A stretch of DNA of 64,000 nt from Gordionus sp. m RMFG-2023 (lineage: Eukaryota > Nematomorpha > Gordioida > Chordodea > Parachordodidae). The notes beneath the pieces were generated by a model. It was given only the letters and a program-made list of their open reading frames with translations. It was not told the origin of the DNA and searched no databases. The stretch covers positions 46,477,561 through 46,541,560 of the forward strand of contig NC_088775.1 of the NCBI RefSeq assembly GCF_954871325.1, read 5' to 3'. The position numbers were made by a program, and so were the translations under genes. Of the stretch, positions 11,900-23,570 are shown piece by piece (within the stretch, counting starts at the first letter, position 1; the number at the start of each line of letters is the position of its first letter).

Positions 11900-12870
11900 T
11901 GACTTTAACTTTATATGCCCATTGGAGTTTTGGTCTTCCTCTTTTCGTTTACCCCACTTCTAGACACTTAACATATATCTTAAGCCTACTTATAGTAAGC
12001 CTACTTATAGTAAGCTCACACAACCTAAGTCCACAATGATCTTTATTTTAATGGGTACTACCTTTAAACCTCCTAGTGTACTTGTATTTTTCATATCCTA
12101 TTTGATACCCCAGCTATTATCTTAAGAATTATCATCTCCATTGTCAGCAAACTTCTCTCATCTGACCTGATTCTTTGCTTGGTTATGTTTCAGGACACTA
12201 TAGGATATGGAATTGTAGATCTTCCCCTTTAATTTATGTGTGTCAAAGAGCACTCGATAAATGTCTCCACCTCAACCATTCTTGATTCATTTTATTTTTT
12301 ATCTATTTTTTAATTGTGCTATTGCTTTATAAAGTTGAACCCATATATTTGCAGCTTTCGTAATTTGTTTCATCTTCATCTCCTACCATATATTTTATTT
12401 TTCCTTCGTTCATTTTTAGCCCAGGAATTTCTAAGATATTTTTTCAAGCGGTAATTTTTCTTTCATTTCATCATTTTTTTATACAATTATTACAATATCT
12501 TTTACAAATATCATATTCCATGAGGTATTCCGAGATGGTTTGTGATATCGATTACAATACAATTAGGAACAGCAGTAAGGAGCTCACTCTTGATGATCTT
12601 ACTCGGCTATTGGAAAGCCTGATGATGTGCCCTTGGGCTTTGAATCATTGTCGTATGTTAATTAACACGTCCGTTATTATTCTTATATATTTTTAAGGTG
12701 TCAATTTTCTGTGTAAAGATCACCAGATCAGTTTTATAGGAATTCTATTGAAAACTTTCTTTATATCGATAAAGATCATATAGAGTTTTTGCTTATTTGT
12801 CTAATTACTCAGTCATTGATCTTCCAGGCATGAAGTCAAATGAGTGTCCCCTATTTTAATTATGTCTCTT
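11900..12870 (-). pseudogene. RTE/BovB-like LINE, decayed reverse transcriptase fragment
   Basis: Reading the minus strand from 12870 down, pieces of an RTE-type reverse transcriptase appear in the right order. They are SFDFMPGRSMTE (family: GFMPGRSTTD), LYDLYRYKESF in place of the LYFAFVDLEKAFDRV stretch, SSLLLFLIVL (family: SPLLFIIVL), EIPGLKMNEGKIKYMV (family: GLKVNMGKTKVMV), and near the end KRGRPKLQWA (family: RGRPKKTW). Frames change several times and stops are frequent. The upstream endonuclease part is absent, as usual for 5'-truncated LINEs. A 17-bp direct duplication (AGTAAGCCTACTTATAG) lies near 11995. Confidence 0.75.
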
Positions 12871-13297
12871 ACATTTTTCTATTATTTTTTCGAATTTTAG
12901 GCAGTGAGGTGAGACATTTGTTTTTTGCAGTGGCCCAGGCCCGTAGCCAAAAATTTTCAGTGGAGAGTGGGCAACCATTTTTGTGGGAGGAGTGCAATAT
13001 TTATTTGAATTAAAACAAATAGTCGGACACATAAAAAATTTGCTATTTTTATTGAAAATTATTAAATTCAAATAATTATGAATATACAAAATAATATAAT
13101 ATATAATAACTTTTATTTCTAGATTTTAATATAAATAAATTAAAAGCTAATTGGATTTTTTTTTCATAAGTCATTAACACTAAATTTTGCTTTCGTTTAT
13201 GTTTCATCGATTCTCTAATGCTCGATAAACCCTCTAGAGTGGAGAATGAGGCCGCACAAGAGCTATTGATACCCCAATGATAATAGCTGCTAAATAG

Positions 13298-14265
13298 TAG
13301 TGATGTTAAGGTAACTGTAACTAGTTACATTTTGGCTAAAAAATAACTGTAACTAGTTATATTTTTTAAATTGTAATTAGTAACTGTAACTAGTTATAAT
13401 TTTTGAAATGTAACTGCCAAAATTAACTAGTTACTTCTAAAGATATATTCAAATAATTAATTTTATTTTTAATATGTTGTGATAAATTAATTTTAAATTA
13501 AATTTATTTTTTAAATTAAATTTATTAATTTAAAATTTTGTGAAAATGTCTGATTGTTATAATTTCCCGTTCAAATTTACCTTAATACCTCAAAGTGAAT
13601 CCCAGACGAATGAATCATGCTCAAAACCAACATCACTTGATGTAGTTGGATTTTTTGACCTAAAGCGACAAAATATTCTGGATAATAAACTTATAGAAAA
13701 CTTTATCAAATCTAATAACAACACTTTTTCTTTATATAACGATTTTCCAAAGTTAAAATTACTCTTTATTAAATATAATGTTGTTCTAACATCAAGTGCT
13801 CCCGTAGAGCGCTTATTCAGTCTAGGTAAGCTCATTTTTGGAGATAAACGAGCACGTCTCCTAGATAATAACTTGAAATTAATTTGTTGTTAAAAGCAAA
13901 TAAAAATTTATTAGATTCTAATTTTTATGAAAAATAAATGTTTTTTTTTCAATGCAAATATATATTTTTATCGTCGATGTAAATATTCAATTTTGCGATA
14001 TTTTTTTATATAAATAAATTGTATATTATTTTAAATAACTGATTATACTTTGTTTATCCTAATTTTTTTTATATTAAATAAATGCATTCAATAAATAAAT
14101 AATGCGCATATGAATGATGTATAAAGTAAGTAACTAATTACTTTTGAAAATAACTGTAACTAATAACTAGTTACTTTTGTAAAAATGTAACTCTAGTTAT
14201 GTTTTTGCCAATGTAACTAGTAACTGTAACTAGTTATGTTTCAAAAGTAACTTTTAACATCACTA
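13298..14265 (+). mobile_element. internally deleted hAT element keeping the transposase C-terminus
   Basis: 968 bp with perfect 8-bp duplications CTAAATAG (13290-13297, 14266-14273). Terminal inverted repeats start TAGTGATGTTAAGGTAACTG and TAGTGATGTTAAAAGTTACT. Subterminal DNA is a cluster of GTAACTAGTTAC-like palindromes, likely transposase-binding repeats. The only coding part is the C-terminal hAT dimerisation region (13540-13893). Confidence 0.93.
13540..13893 (+). CDS. hAT transposase C-terminal remnant (hATC dimerisation domain)
   Basis: 117 codons, open from an ATG to a TAA. The first half (about residues 1-65) is linker-like, with [13 protein letters not shown]. The second half holds the hAT C-terminal signature [20 protein letters not shown] followed by [16 protein letters not shown]. 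In intact hAT transposases of over 500 residues this region forms the dimer or oligomer interface. Here the BED finger and catalytic residues are all missing, so it cannot cut DNA. Compare the same motif at 37839-38048 (minus) and the worn copy at 43072-43272. Whether it is translated is unknown. Confidence 0.8.
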   Translation: MKMSDCYNFPFKFTLIPQSESQTNESCSKPTSLDVVGFFDLKRQNILDNKLIENFIKSNNNTFSLYNDFPKLKLLFIKYNVVLTSSAPVERLFSLGKLIFGDKRARLLDNNLKLICC

Positions 14266-15224
14266 CTAAATAGCACTTATGTAGTTCTTATATTAATATT
14301 GGAAAGCTTTCATAGAGCTCTACTTTTGAAACAATGATATATAATTTATAAAATTCGCTATGAGCTCTACTTTCGACTCAACAATGACATATAATTTATA
14401 AAATTCGCTATTTAAATTTCAGATATTCTCATAGTATCGATAAAATAGATGTCATTTTTTTGAAATGATTTACATAAATAACTATGTATATAAATAACAT
14501 AATTTAGATAAGTTTTTCTAACTCCATAAAAGTAGCTTCTTTTTATGGTGAAGGTTTCTCTTGTTAGACAAGCTTTTAGCAATATTTTTCGCCGTATTGG
14601 CAAGGCAAATATAATTTGTTTATTATATTGTGTCTCTTGGGATATCTAAACATCTCATAGATGCTAGATTTTTATCTAATGTAAATAAGAAATTTCAATC
14701 AAAATAAATAAAGTCATACCTAAGAAATTTAATATCAAGGATAGAGAACATGAAACAAATATCAAGTTCAATGAGCAGCACAGTGCACATATATAGTCGA
14801 GTGAGACATTTCTTTTTTATAAAGGACTGAAGCCCATTGAGCCCACTCGTTGCATGGACTTCATCATACCCTCGTGAAGATGACTAGGATTCTGATTTTC
14901 ATTAATAATTGTATACAAAAGTTTGTATATCCATTCTTTAAATAAATTTTAAACCTTTATATTAATTTTTTGAAATATTTTACTTTTAATGGTATACAAA
15001 TAATAAAAATATAACGCAAAATTTAGAAGCGATATTAATTCATAGAATTAGTAGTGTATTTATTTATGCTGTTAAAGTGATAAATAAATATAAATTGAAA
15101 TATATATATGTGATAAGAGGATTATAAAATTTTAATCATAAAAACAGTAATATTTTTGAAATATATTTCAACCGCCATCTAAATTTTTTGGCTAGGAGGG
15201 ATGTGAATCCCCCTCCTCCCGGTG

Positions 15225-15787
15225 CGTATGCGTTTGTAATTTTATATAATCTAAAAGACAATATAAATGAACATCAGACAAAAAAAAATTCTACCATTAT
15301 CATCATGCAATAAAGATATAAAATATACTAACCAAAAATAGATCTGAGAATTAATTTAGATAATACAACCCCCCAAAAAACATTGAAAGTATATTATGAA
15401 AATTATCAACTAAAATAAAAATTTTGATTTCTTTCATTTTAACAATTTTTATGGTTAGAAAATTTTGATGATATAAGGTAAATTATTTTTTTGATAATGT
15501 TCATTAAACATTAAAACAAAGGTTAATAAAAACGGTATACTGGTTGGAAAATACAATAACAATTGACAATGATAATTTATAAATTTTTACTTTATTTTAG
15601 TGGCACTGATCCAAGGAGGCGGCTAGACTCTAACTCATTGAGATATTCTATAAAATAGATATATTGTGACCCATTAATATCTTAAACATCAAATTTCCTT
15701 TGAAAAAAATTAAAAGCCCCATAAATTTTTATAAATCACCCGCTTCTGCTTTATTTAAGTTATAGTGTAATTTGAAATCAGCAAGTA
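15225..15787. other. AT-rich non-coding DNA
   Basis: No gene or repeat recognised. Confidence 0.35.
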
Positions 15788-15965
15788 ATGGTGATAAATG
15801 GCCTTTTACCAGGTTTTGAGCGAATTTATAAGTAAAAGCTATAATCTTGACCTCTATCGAGGTTTAAACCTAAAGGTTCAATTAATCTTTAAAAAAATAT
15901 ACACTTGCCTCAAGGTTAAGCGAAGTTTTTAGAATGATGGGATTGAGCCGATTAACGACACTACA
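15788..15965. mobile_element. decayed hAT MITE copy
   Basis: GATAAATGGCC, GGTTTTGAGCGAATTT, then CTCAAGGTTAAGCGAAGTTT and GATTGAGCCGATTAACGACA to CACTA. The order and orientation match the MITE at 5293, with many differences. Confidence 0.55.
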
Positions 15966-16987
15966 GGCAAGAAATATTTCAATTTTAATAAAACCTTCTA
16001 AATCATTAAATAGAAATTTAAAATTTTTAAATAAAAAGGTTGTTAGTTATTAATATCAATTTAATTTGAAAGATATAATATATTTTGATATTTTTTTATC
16101 AAGCTCTCGGAGCCCTTTGCCTGTCAGCTATTTTTTATTAATTGATTGATATTTCAAAAAAATTAAATATTTAGAAACATGTTGACAATAATATTTATAG
16201 ATTATCGCTCGATTCGGAGATTAAACTTTTATTTAGAAATATACACCAAATAATTCCAAGACTAATAAGATTAAAAATAAACAATATTTCTAAGAAGTAT
16301 CAAGCTTTCTTTAAAAAGAGGGTAAAATGACTTGAATAAATTTTAATAAAAATATTTTTTTTATTTTAAAAATTCTTTCTGATATATTCTTTATTTAAAA
16401 GTAAATATGCGCGATTAGAAAAGAAACAAATAAAAATAATCTGCCAAAGATTCAAATTAAATATATGAAACGATTGCTGGCTTCGACAATATATCGATGA
16501 ATATATTCCTACTGAAAATTTTAAAAAATACCTAAACTGTGTAGATACATTTCCTGCAGTACTGCCGAGTTTAAAATGTTTTATCTTATGAATGATATCA
16601 TGATAGATATTGAGCTGGATTCGGAGCTAATAATTTGTCAAAATGTTTAAATATTAATGATCTTGGATATCGGAGTGGATTCTGAAAAGTTTGACTCAAT
16701 AATTTATTCAATCTATATATATATCTTTTAATATAAGATATATAACAATTAATTTTAATCTAAACGGTAAAAATAAAATCTAATATATATAATCGCCGTA
16801 ATCAAGAAATAAACGTTTTCGTATAACCTTAAACGTTAATTTTTATTTTTGGTATCAACTTATCATCTTAATGTTATTTTTATTTTTAGTATCAACTTTC
16901 CTATCATCTAAATATTAAATAAATCGAAGACTATATACCTCTAATATTAAATTTTTTTTTTTAATAAAGAAAACTTTAAAAATTTTA
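15966..16987. other. AT-rich non-coding DNA
   Basis: Nothing recognised; simple AT-rich sequence. Confidence 0.35.
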
Positions 16988-17052
16988 GACATCAACGAGA
17001 TTCGAACCACTGACTTAACGTTCAATAGACAAACGTTCTTAACAGTAACCCC
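16988..17052 (-). pseudogene. tRNA-Asn-like relic (pseudo-tRNA or tRNA-derived SINE head)
   Basis: On the minus strand: TGTTAAGAACG (D-arm side), an anticodon-arm-like segment with loop CTATTGA, variable region AAGTC, and the B-box-like AGTGGTTCGAATC. The order follows nuclear tRNA-Asn (GTTAGCGCG, CTGTTAA loop, GGTGGTTCGA). The T and anticodon stems have mismatches, and the acceptor ends TGATGTC and the expected 5' partner do not pair. The loop would give anticodon AUU rather than GUU. Hence a relic, not a working tRNA. Confidence 0.5.
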
Positions 17053-17109
17053 CGTTCTATATTAAAACAATTCTTTTTATAGAAAATAAGCAATAGGCTT
17101 GGGAAGACA

Positions 17110-17390
17110 ATTTCAAAATTATTATCGGTTGGCCTGGTTTGGGAATTTTTTAAAATTATAATGTCGGGCTGGGCTTGGAAAATATTTTTATAATATTTTA
17201 TTTATTGGAAGCTGAAAAAAATTTCAAAATTATTATCTGTTGGCCAGGTTTAAAAAAAATTTTTTAAATTATAATGTCGGGCTGGGCTTGGAAAATATTT
17301 TTATAAATTATTTAGGGCTATGCTTGGGGAAAATTTTCAAATTATTATCAGCTTGGACGCTTGGGAATTTTTTTATTAATAACTATGGAT
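17110..17390. repeat. tandem repeat, period about 111 bp, 2.5 copies
   Basis: Units begin ATTTCAAAATTATTATC at 17110 and 17221, and ATTTTCAAATTATTATC at 17333. Each contains TTGGCCTGGTTT or TTGGCCAGGTTT and ATAATGTCGGGCTGGGCTTG. The 61-codon open frame across it is a by-product. Confidence 0.75.
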
Positions 17391-17399
17391 CAGACATTG

Positions 17400-18210
17400 A
17401 CCTAAAACAAATAAACCAACCATAAAATTTGATTTTGATTGTATTTTTAAATTCATTATGATTTTTTTAAATATTTAATTCCTGTTCTCAACTACAAAAA
17501 TTATTATGATCTTTATAAACAATAATGAAAGCAGGAATGATATCCATACATAATTGGTTTGTCTCAAGATCAAAAATAAGAGTAATAAAGAAATAAGTTT
17601 GATTAGGAATAGAAATGCTGGCATCCCCTTCCTTTAGGGCCTGGCATAATTCCCTTCCAAAAATTAAAAATACGCAAACTAATTACCCCTCAACCCCCTC
17701 ATTCTTGACAGGTTATTAACTAGTAATTATATAAACAATTAATTTTACATATAAACGATTTAATTAAAAAACAAAACTAAATTTATATTTATATTTTTAA
17801 ACACAACAGATTCCACATCCATATATGAAATATGAAAAAAGGAAAATCATAGTGGGGTGAATGAAATTTTTTTTAAAAAAAATACTGCCAAAGGAAAACG
17901 ACGAAATAAAAGATTTATGGAAATTTATTTAATTCAAATTTATATATATTTAAATTTGTATAGATATTGGTTATATTTAATTTGTGACATTATTTTTAAA
18001 ATATAATATAAATATAGAATTTATCGTATTGGTAATAAAAAAAAATCGATTTTATATATAAAATATTCTTTGATAATATATAAAAAATTGTACAACCCCC
18101 TCCCCCCTCCTCTAGCAATATACCACAGTTTAAAAGTAAGAATATTTAAATCAATAATTCCTATTAAATTCTTGAATTTCCAGAAAAAATATACTAATTA
18201 TTGATTAGGC
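17400..18210. other. AT-rich non-coding DNA with GC scraps
   Basis: CCTTTAGGGCCTGGCAT at 17630 and a C-run (CCCCCTCCCCCCTCC) at 18097 look like worn element ends. Nothing assignable. Confidence 0.35.
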
Positions 18211-18369
18211 TTAACTTGATGGATTACCAAAATTGTCGATATCCTCCTGTGTTACGGTCTTGCAAAGACTCCTACAACGATAGAGATACGAATCAACTAC
18301 TTTAAAATTTGCATTGAGGGTACAGACCGTTGAAACAATTGCTTCAATATAAAAATATTGTACTCCCAT
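18211..18369 (-). CDS. unrecognised short open frame, 52 codons
   Basis: The minus strand reads MGVQYFYIEAIVSTVCTLNA, then NFKVVDSYLYRCRSLCKTVT, ending in a TAA. Codon use is less A/T-monotonous than its surroundings, with four Cys. I do not recognise it. The plus strand is also open over part of it, so chance is possible. It lies next to a hAT relic and may be part of an old transposon. Confidence 0.2.
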   Translation of the reverse strand: MGVQYFYIEAIVSTVCTLNANFKVVDSYLYRCRSLCKTVTQEDIDNFGNPSS

Positions 18370-18494
18370 GATGGGGGAATTTATTAAATAATTCTATGAA
18401 AAATATGGTTTAAAAAAAATCAAGAAGAAATCGAATCTAATAAATCCTACTCAATTATAGTCGATTGTGCTTATGATGTTACTAATTACAAGAT

Positions 18495-18800
18495 ATATAG
18501 AAAATGGTGAAATCTAACCCAGTTGAAAAACTTATTGATATATATTATATACTGGTAACCCAACTGGTGTTGATATAAAAAATAGAATTTACAAGCTATA
18601 TTCTATGAATTTACAGCTAGAATTTTTTGTTGGGCAGAGCTATGAGGGTGCCTCAAATATGAATGGAAGAATAAAGGGAGTCCATGATTTAAAATGGTTT
18701 ATTCAATGGTGCTAAAAGCTATGTAGTGCTCCAAAATCGCAACCATTTTTGTGCATCAAGAATATCACTCGGGTATATTATCTTATTTGAGATTAAAAAT
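18495..18800 (+). pseudogene. hAT (ZMYM1-like) transposase relic
   Basis: Plus-strand translation near 18620 gives LEFFVGQSYEGASNMNGRIK, matching the hAT catalytic-region signature GQ-x-YDGA-x-NM-x-G. Then ATIFVHQEYHS near 18741, in another frame, suits the following VHC/FAH segment. Frames shift and stops are present. A corresponding segment (ISQAYDGANVMSGRNKGMQT) lies on the minus strand of the element at 33318. Confidence 0.65.
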
Positions 18801-20070
18801 ATTTATTTTATATACTTATAGAAGCTGGTTATTATTATATAAAGTTATTTTTTTTAAATCTATTTTTTTTTATTATGCCTTGAGGGAAGCCTCCAATTTA
18901 AAGAATATGTAAGATCCTGTAACTTGGCGACTGCTATTCTTTTAATAATCGAAAAATTTTATTTATCAATTTCTGTTTTGGAAAATATATTATTTATAAC
19001 AAGCTAACGTACAAAAATACAATTTTAATTTTAATAGATCATGAGTCATTTTATCGTATTTGTTAAGGCTCAAGAATTCTTGAAGGTGAGAGATTTACAT
19101 TCTTTGAAAGTTCGAGGTTTAAAACAATTCAATCCATAGAGGAAGGTATTGTTTATATACTTTCATTAACTTTAATATTTTATTTAAGCTTTAAAACTAG
19201 CGTGTTTTGCGATGGCACTTGATTTGGTAGATCATTGTCAAAATCTAGATAAGCGACGGAGCATATCATGATTGCAGCATCCCAATCCTTTTGTAAATTA
19301 GAGAGTGGATAAATTAGGCTAAAGAATGTGTTAGCAGACCAGCATAACTAAGCATTGTTTAACATTGTGTCCTCAAAAGGTTTAACTTATTTGAGAATTA
19401 AATTTATATTCTTTAATAAAGATGAAAGCAATAGTGATCGTAAGCCAAATCCGCTAGATTTTGTTGGTAAAATGGTTCGCAACCAGGGTCGCCAGATGTC
19501 ACGATTTAGCCGTGATTCTCACGATTTCATACCTAATTTTTTACCTACCCACGTTTTCTCCACTTCACGCTTTTCTCACGTTTTTTGAATAAATTAAAAT
19601 AATCACACATAGTCTCACACTTTTTCTCACGTTTTTAAATTTTTTTAAAATATTTTTAAATTTTTTTAAAATATTTTTAAAAACAAATATAAAATTTTAA
19701 ATTCATTTTATTTTAAAATTTTTTAAAAAATTGTAGTATTTGTTAATAGTCCAACTAACCAATCATATTCATTGATCAATTACTCACAACAGAAATTCGA
19801 TTTTTAGAAAATTTATCAAGTATAATTATATTATGAATTTAAATAACTATACATTTCTATTATGGATTTTATAAATCTTATATAAAAACTCGTAGAATTT
19901 TAAATGAAATAAATTTAGGGCAAATATTATAAAAGATCTAAAAAACAATCATCCGTTTTCAATACTAACGGATGCATAGAATAAAGGTAATATAAAAACA
20001 TTTCCCTTATTACTTAGATGATTCAACAAAAAGAATGTAATAATTGTTTAATTACTTTAAATTTTTCCGT

Positions 20071-21180
20071 CTGACAGTGAAACCCCTAAAGACATATCTA
20101 GATGCTTGCTAGAAAATTTAAAATTCGCTGAACTTTATATTGCTAATGTACCAGCCTATTGTGCAGATAACGCATCTGTAAACTTTGGGAAAAATTAAAG
20201 TATTTGGACAGAATTGAAAAGTCATAATAATAATATACCAATGGGTTGTATATGCCACATTCTTCACAATTCGTTTAAAAAGGTCATAATTTTTCTAAAA
20301 TATGATATTGAGAGTATAGTAATTAAATGCTATAATGAATTTAGCAACTCGACAAAAAGAGTCACAATTTTAAAAGAATTGGTAGAATGGTGCAATTTAG
20401 AATGGTCAGAATCACTTCGCCATGTTCCAACACCTGGCCTACATTAATCCCAGCGATTAAGCGGATGCTTAGGTATTTTCAACCCCTTAAAGATTACTTT
20501 TTATCATTATCAGCAACCCCACCAATTTTGAAAATAATTTTAAAAGATGATTTTGCAGAGGCATATTTAGGTGTTGTCCTTAACGTTGGCACTTTAGTCA
20601 ATAACATAAATTTACAATTACAATCTGAAGATGTATTAGCAATATATATACATGATCTTATCCTAAAACTAAAAAATTCATTAAATTTAAAAATTCAACA
20701 AAATTTTTATGGGATCATTTCTAAAATATTTTACAACATAATAATGATGTAGAAAAGGCAATAAATTTCAATAATGAATCAAAGATATTTATAAAAAATA
20801 TTATAGAATATGTAGAAAAACGTTATGATATTATAGATAATATATGGAAATATCTTAGCCCTATGACATTAAAATAATGTCCAGAATTTGAACGATTACA
20901 AAAAATTATTAGTAATTAATAAATACCTACAGAAATTCTCTTTGAGGAATATTCACAATTTTATTCCTATTATGAAGAAAAATTATCAAAAAACTATCAC
21001 ATGAATACCCAAGGTAAATGGATGGATTTTCTTTCTAATGAAACTCACCATTGATAGAGAAAATATGCAATTTTATATTTTCTATTCCGCATTCAAATGC
21101 TTCATCAGAGAGAATATTCAGTCTAATGACTAATCCTTGGCGAAAAGAACGTCATCATTGGAAGCTGAACTTATGGTTAA
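20071..21180 (+). pseudogene. hAT transposase (DUF4371-type group), broken
   Basis: From 20080 one frame reads SETPKDISRCLLENLKFAEL and then ANVPAYCADNASVNFGKN, a stop, then IWTELKSHNNNIPMGCICHI with LHNSFKK, the typical ADNAS and C-x-CHILHN region. A frame change near 20440 leads to the second part (WPTLIPAIKRMLRYFQPLKD and onward to 20752). The C-terminal hAT motif lies near 21086 in a further frame: PHSNASSERIFSLMTNPWRK. About two to four frame changes and at least one in-frame stop separate these parts. No BED finger is seen at the N-terminus. Confidence 0.8.
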
Positions 21181-21452
21181 ACAAAATATAACTATTCATG
21201 CAAAGAGTTTTCAGGCTATCTCCACAGTGCCGATGGAAAATCTTTATTGCCTCTTTTAAAATCATCCATAAAATATAATAATTAATATTATGCAAACATG
21301 AGAAAATTATATATCATAATTGTTATAAGTAAATCAATAAAGAACTTTCATTGTCTTTAAATCTTGTTATATTAAATATAACATATTAACTTAGATGAGT
21401 ATGCTACATCAATTACCCCGGCCGAAGGCCCGCAAATTGGGGGGGGGGGTAT

Positions 21453-21470
21453 GGGGGGGCGAAGTCCCCC
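21453..21470. repeat. GC-rich mini-hairpin near a hAT end
   Basis: GGGGGGGCGAAGTCCCCC in the hAT 19484-21528, with a second hairpin CGGCCGAAGGCCCG at 21419-21432. The loop is GAA closed by C-G or a near match. Confidence 0.7.
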
Positions 21471-21536
21471 ATTAATTATTATAAAAGAAAAACTCACATT
21501 TTCAAGTGAAGAATATCTGGCAACCCTGTTCGCAAT

Positions 21537-21919
21537 TAGCTATTTTGGCGAATTTATGAATATATTCTCTAATATAGATTTAAATTTTCATATTTTAGGA
21601 GCGTAGATGGATATAAATAGGCGTCAGAGAATCTCAGCAGATTTGTATTTTGAAATATTTTAAAAATATTTAATTAAATAAAACTCTTGATGGGAAAGCA
21701 AAAGCTTGAGAATATTTTCTTTTGAATAAAGATTAATCAGATTGTGTTCCAAAAATGCTTAAATTCCTAAAAATCCTCCTATTAGTGACCTGAGTACGGA
21801 GATTTTATTTTTAACCACATGCGTAAAAAGATCACTAATTGAGCAAGAAAAATTTGTAGTTGAGTTTATTTCACTTTTTTTATGATTTAAGAACAAATTT
21901 TTAATTATTTCACTGATAG
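21537..21919. other. AT-rich non-coding DNA
   Basis: Flank of the hAT element; no gene seen. Confidence 0.35.
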
Positions 21920-22145
21920 GATCCTATAATGTCGCTTCATCCAAATACCAAACATTGAGATCGAGATTACAATTGGTTTTTATATTTTGGATGATGTGGT
22001 TGCTAAGCAGAATAAAGACTGACCAAGTGGATCCCCTTGTTGTATTCATTGTGCTGAAAGAATAGTTTGATCGCCATATCGTAATATGGTAGACAATATC
22101 GACTGAATATCGTTGAAATAGTCTGGGTAAACTTCTATATTATGT
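21920..22145 (-). pseudogene. LINE reverse transcriptase fragment, copy 2
   Basis: The minus strand reads DYFNDIQSILSTILRYGDQT and then, past a stop, IQQGDPLGQSLFCLAT, which is the (V/I)QQGDPLGP-LF motif of many invertebrate non-LTR reverse transcriptases. It overlaps in content with the start of the fragment at 22230-23520, so it comes from a different insertion. Confidence 0.75.
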
Positions 22146-22229
22146 GTTATATATTAATTATAAGCTTTTTTCATATTCATTTTAATAATATATTATATAA
22201 ATTATGTTATGTACTGAGGGCTCGATGGT

Positions 22230-23520
22230 TGACGGATTTCCAACAGATTTTAAGGCCTGGCTATTGTATTATTGCAATTTGAATGTCTGATGAATCTGCC
22301 TCTACAACGCTTGCTGTGCAAAGAGTGGTGGTTGACAGAGTATACAGTGGGTAATGCCATTTCGCTATTAAGTCTCAGGCCAATGGCGTGACGTAGCTCA
22401 TCGTTGCTTAATAGTTGGTCAATATTTAAAGAGATAGCTTTTATAAATTCTAACAGTTACGTAAATGAGGAAGAGTAGAGAATGGTCTTCGGTTTGGCTC
22501 CTCAATTTAAGGTTTGCAACGGAGTTACCATGTGGAGGGTTATCTCAATTTTTCTGTAGGGCTGATGAGGTAGGTTTCCATAGATAAATTGCCTGAAGAA
22601 GCGAGGAGTCAGATATTTTGTGAATGTGTGTATGATGGGCTCACATGATAGGTGAAAGTATATGAATGCGTTAATGGAAAGAGTAAAGGCGACCTTATAG
22701 CAAAACCACCGAATTTGGTTGGTAAGATAGTAACCAAGATGGATCCTTAAATTTCAGAGTGAGTATCTTTTTTGTGAGGCATTTAATCTCAAGCTCATGC
22801 GCAACAATGATGACATCATATTGGAAGATTTGCGAGGATCATATTATATATAAAATTCTCGGGAATCAGAAGGTGAATCATAAGTAGGAAGAAATCTTAG
22901 AAGGCTATGAGTCGTGATTGCGTATCGCGCAAGAGGAATATCTCCCGTTAAATATAGGAAAGGAACTTAACCTACTAGAGATCTGAGATGGTCAAAGAAT
23001 TCATTCTGCATGATTGAACTCGTGGTTAAGGTCAATTATTCTAAGGGGGCAATATTCGCTTTTGTCTGAATTAATTCGCAATCCCAAACTGCTTTCGCTG
23101 AATTTTAATATCTTGACTGCCTTCACCTTACTTCTTCCTGCGGATGGCTTACTAGAAGGTACCCTTGTTGTATTCCATGGCTAGAAAATATTAACCTATC
23201 TCCAAATTGGAGTTGTGAGGGACTAATATAGCATTCAAATATAGATGCGAATATTCTGGGTAGAGGATGAGGATAGGATTTAGAAACGCGCTATTAGAAA
23301 CTTAGACATCATTGGGGTTTGTTAGTAAATACATTCAGGTCATGTGAAGGAATACCTACATCCATCTTTCGCGCTGACCCCTAATTGATTCGGGCATGTG
23401 ACTGGATTGAACAATATTCTGCTTAATACTAGTTTGTCGGTTAATAGACGCCAAGGGTTCTAATAGCGATAGGTCATCTTTATTGGATTTATGGAAAGCT
23501 ATGAGTTTAGCCCCGAATAG
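22230..23520 (-). pseudogene. LINE reverse transcriptase to C-terminus, copy 1
   Basis: The minus strand from about 23290 gives LPRIFASIFECYISPSQLQF, then GDRLIFSSHGIQQG, then GLRINSDKSEYCPL (family: GL-x-LN-x-x-KCE). Near 22400 it gives QLLSNDELRHAIGLRLNSEM with a following G-R-F-I-RHS segment, matching the post-RT region (LRHAVGLRLG, then RHS-x-LND) of this invertebrate LINE group. Many stops and frame changes. The GC content is visibly higher than the surroundings, so it entered from less AT-biased DNA or decayed more recently. Confidence 0.75.
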
Positions 23521-23570
23521 TAGTGAAACGGGTGGTAGTATTCATTTTATAAATTATTTTGTTTTATGGG

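Larger units (their letters stand above)
12939..15224 (-). mobile_element. decayed hAT element, relative of 33318-35414, carrying a nested hAT
   Basis: Positions 12939-13290 align with 33320-33715: CCGTAGCCAAAAATT or CCGTAGCTAAGAATT, then shared ACAAAATAATA, TTTTTTTTCATAAG, CTAATGCTCGATA or CTAGTGCTCGATA, and CCCCAATGAT or CCCTAATGAT. The right end near 15200 has CCCCTCCTCCCGGTGCG. No matching target duplication was found. It is interrupted by 13298-14265. A 47-bp piece starting GAGCTCTACTTT near 14319 is directly repeated at about 14364. Confidence 0.55.
19484..21528 (+). mobile_element. hAT element with decayed transposase
   Basis: 2,045 bp. Ends CAGGGTCGCCAGATGTCACG and, inverted from the right, CAGGGTTGCCAGATATTC. 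Target copies TTCGCAAC (19476-19483) and TTCGCAAT (21529-21536) differ at one base. Transposase pieces are in order on the plus strand from 20071 to about 21180. GC-rich hairpin motifs lie 60-110 bp from the right end. Confidence 0.9.

Noticed and set aside
13590-13835. Minus-strand open frame of 81 codons
   Set aside because: Antisense shadow of the hATC remnant 13540-13893, whose plus frame carries the recognisable motif.
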